Below are positions 1-8,700 of a stretch of 20,431 nucleotides of DNA, piece after piece. Within the stretch, counting starts at the first letter, position 1; every line of letters starts with the position of its first letter. Made by a program: the position numbers and the translations under genes. This DNA comes from Baffinella frigidus (Eukaryota > Cryptophyceae > Cryptomonadales > Baffinellaceae): NCBI GenBank assembly GCA_026770585.1, contig MU646909.1, forward strand, positions 149,592 to 170,022. The letters are read 5' to 3'. The notes under the pieces were generated by a model. It made no database searches, had not been told where the DNA came from, and was given only the letters and a program-made list of their open reading frames with translations.

Positions 1-50
1 GGTTTTTGGTTTTAGTGTTTAGGGTTTAGGGTTTGGGGTTTGGGGTTCAC

Positions 51-97
51 CGTCATCATCCCAGAAAATGATGGGTGTCGTTTCCTGGACCACACAC
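51..97 (-). CDS. Exon 34 in window: linker continuation
   Basis: Encodes CVVQETTPIIFWDDD, with split codons at both ends and the frame continuing from exon 33. The acceptor is AAACCAG|GTGTGT and the donor GACG|GTGAACCC. The next exon lies before base 1. Confidence 0.68.
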
Positions 98-2704
98 CTG
101 GTTTTGGGTTAGGGTTTGGGGTTTGGGGTTCAGGTCTTGGGGTTCGGGTTTGAAAGTTTGGGGTTGTACCCCATGCCCAGATCGCGGCACTGCTCCTCAT
201 CCTCGGCGATCTGCTCCTTGGGGCTCCAGTCCCAGTCCTGGTTTAGCGTTTGGGGTTTAGGGCTTAGGGTGTGGGGTGTGGAAGCTGTGGTTTAGGGTTT
301 AGGGTTTAGGATTTGGTTTTTGTTTGGGATTTTCATTCGGGTTTTTGTTTTAGGGTTCAGGGGTTAGGGTTTAGGTTTTAGGGTTCAGGGTTTTAGGGTT
401 TAGGGTTTGTTGTTCAGGGTTATAACCCAGCGCTCCGAGCCATCGTTCCAGTTCCAGCAGTCGATGTCGCCTGGGTTCGGGTTTGGGGTTTGGGGTTTGG
501 GGTTTGGGTTTTGGGTTTAGGGTTTAGGGTTTAGGGTTCAGGGTTTAGGGTTTAGGGTTTGAGAGTCTAGGGTTTAGGGTTTAGGGTGTAGGGTGTAGGG
601 TTTAGTGTTGAGTTCATTGTTGAGTGTTGAGTGTCGAGTGTTGAGTGTTGAGTGTTGAGTGTTGAGTGTTTAGGGTTTAGGGTTTAGGGTTTGGGGTTTG
701 GGGTTAAGGGTTCAGGGTTAACCGCACAGCTGGCACTCCCCAGCGGAGTTGGGCAGGGTGCCCGGCTTGCACGTGCAGTTGCCTGCCAGTGTTTGGTGTT
801 TGGTGTTTGGCTTTTGGTGTTTGGCTTTTGGTGTTTGGTGTTGGGGGTATGGGGTTTGGTGGTTGGGGTTTGATGTTTGGTGGTTGTTGTTTGGTGGTTG
901 GCGTTTGGCGTGTTGGGTTTGGCGTTTGTGGTTGATGGTTTAGGGTGTAGGCTTCAACGACGTTGGGTATCTCTGTTTCCGTGGCCAACAGATGGGAAGT
1001 AGAGCTTCAGCTTTCGGGGTTGTCCACCTTGCGCCTGGCTCCCAAGCGGCGCGATCTGGAACGCCGGACAGCCGCGGCACGTCTCCTCCTCCTCGGCGGC
1101 CACGGCCCCGGAGTAGGTGTTGAAGTCACACAGGATGCACGGGGTCGTCGTGTCGAGGTCCTTGAAGGTTCTGTGCGTTGGGGGTTTGGGGTTTGAGGTT
1201 TGGGGTCTGGGGTCTGGGGTCTGGGGTCTGGGGTCTGAGGATTGGGGATTGGGGTTTAGGGGTTTAGGGGGTTTGGGGGTTAGGGGTTGAGGGGTTTTGA
1301 GGTTTAGGGATTTGGCCCAGCCTCCCGCGTTCCTCGGGGTTGAGAGTTCAGGGTTCAGGGTTCAGGGTGTACGTGTTAGGGCTGAGGGTTGAGGGGCACG
1401 CACCCAGCCGGGCACGCGAAACAAAGGTTTGCCTTGGTAATGCTCAGGCCGTCCGTGAGGCTGGTCGAGGAGACTGCGGCGCCCCTCGAGTACGTTGCAA
1501 AGCGGTAGTACCTGCAGGTTTGGGGGTTGGGGTTTGGGGATTTGGGGTTTGGGGTTTGGGGTTTGGGGTTTGAGGTTTTGGAGTTCTGGGGGTTGGGGAT
1601 TTGGGGTTTGGGGTTTGGGGTTTAGGATGCAGTGTTTGGGTTTTAGGGTTCAGGGTGTGGTGACTAAGGTTTGGTGATTAGGGTTTGGGTTTATGTTTTA
1701 GGGTTTAGGGTTTGGGGTAGTACTCGTCGAGCAGCGCCAGCTCCGAGAGGAAGATGTCTGGGTTGGGGTTTAGGATTTAGGATTTAGGATTTAGGGTTTA
1801 GGGTTTGGGGTCTAGGGTTTAGGGTGTGAGGATTTAAGGTGTATGGTTTAGATTCAGGTTTAAGGTTTCAGGGTTTAGGGTTTAGGGTTTAGGGTTTAGG
1901 GTTTCGGGTTCAAACCAGGGGTGCGGACGAGCGACGTCACGAAGCCCGAGGTCAGGCGGACCTGGTTTGGGGTTTGAGGTTTAGGGTTTAGGGCTTCGGG
2001 TTTAGGGGTTAGGGTTTAGGGTTTAGGGTTTAGAGTTTGGGGTGTAAGGTGCAGGGGTTAGGGTGTAGGGTGTAGGGTTAAGTGCACCTTGCCGGGTGCG
2101 GCGGTCTTGCCCTTCAGCGCATCCTCCTGGTTTGGGGTTTGGGGTTTGGTTTTCCGGGTTCCGGGTTTCGGGTTCCGGGTTCTGGGTTCTGGGTTTCGGG
2201 TTCCGGGTTTTGGGTTCCGGGTTCCGGGTTCCGGGTTTCGGGTCTCAGTTTTTGGGTGTAGAGTGTACCTCCCCGCGCGTGGCGTCCCACGGGACAATGT
2301 GCGAGCCGCGCACCAAGACGTCCTGCCCCGACGTGTCGTTCCCGGCGTAGGTCACCTGCTCCGGGTGAACGGCTTAGGGTTTCGGGATTCGGGATTCGGG
2401 ATTCGGGAATCGGGATTCGGGCACCATCAGGTTCTGCTCCCCCCCCCGGCCGTGTCGTTCCCGTGGGTGACCTAATCCGAGGACATGTTCAATTCAAATG
2501 ATTTCAGTGAAAGTTGCTAATGAAAGTTACTACACGGAATGATCATACTAGTAACAATAAATCGTTCTCGCATAAATTTTCGTTGGTTTCAGGATTCGGT
2601 ATTCGGGATTCGGGATTCAAGATTGAGGTTTAGGGTTGTGACCTGCATCGTGTCGCCGCCTATGTTGTCAAAGTAGTCCGCGCGCAGCGTGTGCCATCCC
2701 TGGT

Positions 2705-2736
<32 letters not shown>

Positions 2737-5700
2737 GGTTTGGGGTTTAGGAATAAGGGATGCGGGTTTAGGGTTTAGGGTTTAGGGTTTAGGGTTTGGG
2801 GTTTGGGGTTTGGGGTTTAGGGTTTAGGGTTTAGGGTTGACGATTGAGGGTTTAGGGTTTGAGTTTAGGGTCTAGGGGTTGGTGTTCACCGACTGGAGCT
2901 GCACAGAGGCAGAGCGCGTCCGGACCCCGTGCAGCCCCGAGTTGTCCACCACCTTGGATTCAGGGTTCAGGGTTCAGGGTTTAGGGTTTTGTGTTTTGTG
3001 TTTAGGTTTTAGGGTTTGGGGTTTAGGGCTGAGGGTTGAGGGCTTAGGGTTTAGGGTCTAAGGTTTAAGGTTTAGGGTACCTTGGCCCCGTCCACCCACA
3101 GGTGCGACCCGTCGTCCGACCGCGTCGAGAACGAGTACTCGCCCCCCGTCCGGATCTCAAACACCCCCTCCCACACCCCCACCATGGACGACCGCTCGTA
3201 CCCAGGGAGCTGTTCCGTGAACGCTGCTTCGCTTCGGAAGTCGATTACGGGGAACACCCCCTGAGCGGACACTGCTCGCGTTTCGTAGGCCACTCTGCCC
3301 CACCTCTCCACCTTCTCGAAGGCCACGTTACCTGGTAGTGTTCGGGGTTTAGTGTTTAGCGTTTAGGGTTGAGTGGTTGGTGTTGAGTGTTTAGTGTTTA
3401 GGGTGTAGGGTGTAGGATGTAGGGTGTAGGATGTAGGGTGTATGGTGGTGGGTGGTGGGTGGTGGGTGGTGGGTGGTGGGTGGTGGGTGGTGGTGGTAGG
3501 AGTAGGGCGTAGGGTGTTTACCCCAGTACTCCTCAGCGTACTGCATGCTATTCCCGTCCATGTCCGGATTGTAGATGAACGACGCCTTGAAGCCGTCCTG
3601 CGCGCCCATGTTTCCGGGAGATTCAGGGGACTCACATATATTAGGAGAAACACAGACATATATTAGGCATACAAAGCATATGTCAGGCATAAAACGCATA
3701 TATGTCAGACATAAAATGCATATATGAGGGATGAAACGCCGTACTTCTCAGAGTACTGCATGCTTTCCCCGTCAGTTTTTGGATCGTGGATGAATGACGT
3801 CTTGAAGCCGTCCTGTGCGCCAAGGGTTTGGGGTTTACGGTTTACGGTTTAAGGTTTAGGGTTTAGTGTTGAGTGTTTGGGGTCTAGGGTTTAGGGTTTA
3901 GGGTTTGGGGTTTAGGGTTTAGGGTTGAAGGTTTAGGGTTGTCGCACGCACCGCCACAGACGACCATGAGAACGATTCAAGGTTCAGGGGTCAGGGTTTA
4001 GGGTTCAGGGTTCAGGGTTCAGGGTTCAGGGTTCAGGGTTCAGGGTTCAGGGTTCAGGGGTCAGGGGTCAGGGGTCAGGGGTCAGGGTTTAGGGTTCAGG
4101 GTTCAGGGTTCAGGGTTCAGGGTTCAGGGTTCAGGGTTCAGGGTTCAGGGGTCAGGGTTCAGGGTTCAGGGGTCAGGGTCGAAGACTTAGGTTTGAGGGT
4201 TTAGGGTTTAGGGTTTACCGCCAAAGAGGACCACGAGTAGGTCCGCGGGACAACCTTGACGCTCGGCTGGATGTAGTACCTGATTTAGGGTTTCGGGTTT
4301 CGGGTTTAGGGTTTGGTTTTAGGGTTCAGGGTTTGGAGTTTGGGGTTCAGGGTTGGGGGTTCAAGGTTGAGGGTTGAGGGTTGAGGGTTTAGAGTTTAGG
4401 GTTTACGGTTTGGGGTTTGAGGTGTAGGGTTTGTGTTTTAAACTTTAGGGTTTAGGGTTTAGGGTTTAGGGTTTAGGGTTTAAGGTTTAGGGCCTAGGGT
4501 TGAGGGTCGGCTTTAGGGTTTAGGGTTTAGGTATTAGGGTTTAGGGTTTAGGGTTTAGGGTTTATGATAGAGTACCGCGACGCGCCCGTGAGGTTGGTCG
4601 CGTTCGTGCCGTTGAATAATACCCCCGCCACTGCCTCAACCTTGGATAGGGTTCAGGGTTTAGGGTTTGGGGTTTAGAGTTGAGGGTGTAGGATCTAGGG
4701 TTTGGGGGTTGGGGTTTAGCATGCAGGTTTTAGGGTTTAGGATGGAGGTTGTGGGGTTTACGGTGGAGGGTGAAGGTTTTAGGGTTTAGGGTTTAGGGTC
4801 TAAGGTTTTGGGTTTAGGGTGTAGGGTTTAGAGTTTAGGGTGTAGGGTGTAGGGAGTAGGGTTTAAAGTTTACGTTGTAGGGTTTAGAGTTTAGGGTTTA
4901 GGGTTTAGGGTTTAGGGTGTAGGGTTTAGAGTTTAGGGTTTGGGGTTTAGGGTCTAGGGTGAACCTTGGCGATGGGCTCGACGTCGAGCGACAAGTGGGC
5001 ACCTTGCACAAGCTCCACTTTGCCTCCGGTGTCGGGGCCTGGTTCAGGGTTCAGGGTTTAAGGTTTGGGGTTCAAGGTTTAGGGACAAGTACGCGCCGTG
5101 CACAAGCTCCACCGTGTCTCCGGTTTCGGGGTCTGGTTCAAGGTTTTAAGGTTTAGGATTTGGGCGACAAGTGGGCGCCTTGCACAAGCTCCACTTTGCC
5201 TCCGGTGTCGGGGCCTGTGTTCGGGTTTGAGGTTTAGGGTTTAGGGTTTAGGGTTCGGGGTTTAGGGTCTAGCGTATGAAATTTAGGGTTGAGGGTTGAG
5301 GGTTGAGGGGTTAGGGTTCGGGATTTGGGGTTTATGGTTTATGATTGGTTTATGGTTTATGGTTTATGGTTTATGGTTTATGGTTTATGGTTTATGGTTT
5401 ATGGTTTATGGTTTATGATTAAGGTGGTGGGTCTAGGGGGTACCCTGGTTTAGGGTTTAGGGTTTAGGTCTAGGGTTTACCGGAGTACTGGATCACAAAG
5501 GTCTCCCCTTCGGAGAGCTCGAACCAATCGCCACGCAGGGAATGGAAGCCCTGCCATTGGGTTCAGGGTTTGGGGTTGAGGGTTGAGGGTTGAGGGTTGA
5601 CGGTTTTGGGTTTTGGGTTTAGAGTTTAGGGTTTTGGGTTTAGAGTTTAGGGTTCAGGGTTTAGGGTTTAGGGTTTGGGGTTTAGGGTTTGGGGTTTGGG

Positions 5701-8700
5701 GTCTAGGATTTCGGGTTTACCTGCGAGAGGTAGATGGTTGCGGAGACGGAGCGGGGGGTATTGGGGCCTGATTTCGGGTTTAGGGTTTAGGGTTTAGGGT
5801 TTAGGATTTGGGGGTTAGGGTTCAGGGTTTCGGGTTTCGGGTTTAAACTTAAGGATTTGGGGGTTTAGGTTTAGGGTTTAGGGTTTAGGGTTTAGGGTTT
5901 AGGGTGTGGGGTTTAGGGTCCAGGGTTTAGGGTTTAGAGTATAGGGTGAATCGTTTAGGGTTGATGGTGTCGGGTTCGGACCGCCGTTCTTGACGAGAAG
6001 CATCCCCTGGATCCACAATCGCGATCCTAAGTTTCGGGTTGCGGGTTTAGTGTTTAGTTTTTCAGTGTTTCGTGTTTATTGTTTATTGTTTATTGTTTAT
6101 TGTTTAGTGTTTATTGTTTAGTGTTGAGTGTTGAGTATTCAGTGTTTAGTGTTTGGTGTTTAGTGTGATGATTGGGTGTTACCGTCGGAAGGAGGTGTAG
6201 AAGGTTTAGTCCCCAGCAGTCTCGATCGTGCGTGTTTAGTGTTCAGTGTTTAGTGTTTAGTGTTTAGAGTGTACTGTTTAGTGTTCAGTGTTTAGAGTGT
6301 ACTGTTTAGTGTTCAGTGTTTAGAGTGTACTGTTTAGAATTGACCGTCCATCGAGGAGGTGTAGAAGGTGTAGTCGCCATAATGAGTGTGATAATTAGGT
6401 GTTATAGTGTGATGATTAGGTGCTAGTGTGATGATTAGGTGCTAGTATGATCATTAGGTGTTACCGTCGAGCGAAGAGGTGTAGAAGGTGTAGTCCCCAG
6501 CCGTCTTGATGGTGATCAGCCCGGCGACGTGTCCCACAACCTGTTGTTTTGGTTTCAGGGCTCAGGGTTCAGGGTTCAGGGTTGAGGGTTCAGGGTTGAG
6601 GGGTTAAGGCATGGGCACTACCTTCCCGCTGAAGCCGGTTCCGGAAGACACCCCGTACCTGATTTAGGATATAAGGTTTAGGGTTCAGGGTCTAGGTTTT
6701 AGGATTGGGGATTGAGGATTGGGATAAAAAGTTCAGGGCTTAGGGATTATGGATGAGGGTTCAGGGTTCCATACCCGGCAGAGCACGCGCAATCGTCGAT
6801 ATCGCCGCTGCCGACACCCGACTGCGACTTGGCCGGGCAGCGCAGGCAGCTCTCCTCCCCCGGAGACCCAACAGACGACGAGTACTTGCCCGCCTCACAC
6901 GGGGTACACACACCCGGTCCGCTCCCAACCTGGTAAGTGCCCGCCACGCACGCTGTGCAGACCCCGCCGTCCTGGCCCGGGAACCCCGCGTTGCACACAC
7001 AGGCCTCCTGCACCACACTCCCAGACGGAGAGTCAGAGTCCGCAGGGCACGCCATGCATTGCTCGGAGGACTTGGCGGCGAATGCAGGAGAGTAGGTCCC
7101 GGCATCGCAATCGTTGCAGCTCGCATGTCCGCGCTGGTCCTGGTACGTGCCCGCCTCGCACGCGCCGCACTCGGTGTTGCTCGGCCCGTAGTACCCGAGA
7201 ACACACTCACACGCCGCCATCGATCCGCTCCCGGCATCCGACGTCGAGTTGGCAGGGCAGCTGAGGCAGGTAGTCTCTTCGACCGAAGCAACCGACTCTG
7301 AGTATTTCCCCTCGCCGCACGGCGTGCACGAGCCCATCCCTCTCTCCGGCTTGTACGTCCCCGCCTCGCATCCAACAACCGTCAGGTTTTCGCTTGTGAA
7401 GTCCACAACCTCCACCACCGAAGTCTCGCTGAACGCCACCCCACGACTCACCGCAGCAGCGTAGAAGAAGTCCGGCACATCCTTCACATCCTCCACACGC
7501 ACTGCCGGGTCCTTGAGAAACGACGCAAGCAGCCCCGGGACAAGGTGCGCTTGCTTGACCACCGCAGACAGAGATCTCCTCGCCGCCCCCGCGCCTGCTT
7601 CACCACCGTCCTCCACCTCTCTTCGGAGGTGCATCCCCCTCACCACCGTGTCCACATTGCCCGTGTCGGCCCCACGGTACATGACACGCATGACGTGCAC
7701 GAAGTCCAGACCCACGGACTCATACCAGTCCGCGCGCAGAGTGTGCACGCCCGCGGAGAGATACACCGTGCCAGTCTTCACGAGGACGTCGTGGTGCCCC
7801 GAGTTGTCCACCACCATGGTCCCGTCCACCCACAGGTGCGACCCGTCGTCGGACGTCAACACAAACGTGTACTCGCCCCCCGACACGATCTCGAATACCC
7901 CGTGCCACCCACCCACCTGGGGAGCCGCCACGAACCCAGGGTCCAGCGCCTTGAACGCAGCCTCACCCTCGTAGTCGATCGTCTCAGTCGTGTAGGTCGC
8001 GTCCACAGACAACCCCTTGGTCATCACCAAGCTGTAGTAGTCCGGGTCGTGCGCGACGTCCCGCCACTCCATGGTCTCGTCAAGCGCAAACGCCGCAACA
8101 AAGCCCCCGGCCAACTCCACCTGCTCCCACCCGACCCCAACCGCCCCCGACGATTCCTCCGCCGTCGCATAATGGAACCCCCTTACCAGCTCCTGTACCC
8201 AGCTGGTGTCCGGCCCGCCCATCTTCACGACCATCGCATCGGATCCCGGCAAGGCGTAGCTCTGGGCCCGCAGGGTGTGGAACCCCGCCGCAAGCGTCTT
8301 CAACACTGCTGCGGTGATCCCCGACGATGCCACCAGCTGCCCGTCCACCCACACCCGCGCACCATCCACCGACCGCGTCGAGAAACTGTAGTCTCCAGCC
8401 TCCACGATCTTGATCAATCCGTGCCACACCCCCAAGACAGGATACGGCCGGAACCCCGGGTCGCAGTCGCAGTCGAACTTCTCCGTGCTGCCCCCAAAAG
8501 AGTTGGTGTTCGCCGGGCACGACACACACGTGGCAGACGTCCCCGCTGAAAGCACCCCCGAGTATGTCCCCGCGCCACACTGCACACACCACCCGGACCC
8601 TGTCCCCTCCTTGTACGTCCCCGCCAAGCACGAGCAGCACTTGCGGCCGTTTTTCCCAGTGTAGCCCGGATCGCACATGCAGTCTTGGATGCTGCCACTC

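Larger units (their letters stand above)
98..722 (-). repeat. Three telomere-like heptamer introns (98-169, 238-426, 471-722)
   Basis: Degenerate GGGTTTA/GGGTTTG heptamers on the + strand fill the spaces between exons 34, 33, 32 and 31. The third intron also contains seven tandem copies of GTTGAGT at 619-667, one with a single change. Two small exons (170-237, 427-470) interrupt the range. Confidence 0.8.
3598..4218 (-). repeat. Long intron (621 bp): duplicated exon, AT-rich patch, GGGTTCA arrays
   Basis: The largest intron in the window. From low to high coordinates it holds an AT-rich patch with an imperfect repeat of GCATATATGTCAGACATAAA type (about 3625-3737), a duplicate of PA14 exon 21 (3738-3812), telomere-like heptamers, a fragment of exon 20 (about 3952-3977), and two arrays of eight GGGTTCA copies (4001-4056, 4092-4147). 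Confidence 0.75.
5039..5480 (-). repeat. Intron with two extra exon copies and a GGTTTAT array
   Basis: A 442-bp intron. It carries two truncated copies of exon 18 (5084-5132, 5164-5214), telomere-like heptamers, and ten tandem GGTTTAT copies (5347-5416). Confidence 0.8.
6027..6464 (-). repeat. Intron with two decayed copies of exon 14
   Basis: A 438-bp intron of GTTTAGT/GTTTATT heptamers (four perfect GTTTATT at 6074-6101). It includes two decayed partial copies of the preceding exon and, around 6381-6460, short repeats of the type TGATGATTAGGTGCTAGTG. Confidence 0.75.

Noticed and set aside
51-470. A further C-type lectin domain (CWNWNDGSERW resembles a WxWxDGS motif)
   Set aside because: The spliced context is acidic and Trp/Asp-rich and lines up better with the inter-module linker than with a CTLD, so I call it a linker.
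75-950. Short frames rich in GFGVWGLGF or NPKPQTPNP on either strand
   Set aside because: Translations of the heptamer repeat itself; the period of 7 makes open frames by chance.
950-1020. Possible small exon in the unique patch of intron 783-1027
   Set aside because: Exons 30 and 31 join in phase (CAAG|GC to QGNCTC) without it, and no domain homology is seen.
1311-1340. GC-rich patch as a possible micro-exon
   Set aside because: Exons 29 and 30 already join to CPAG-TFK in frame; there is no matching paralogous sequence.
4001-4147. CRISPR-like or satellite array
   Set aside because: Direct heptamers without spacers, inside an intron of a eukaryotic gene.
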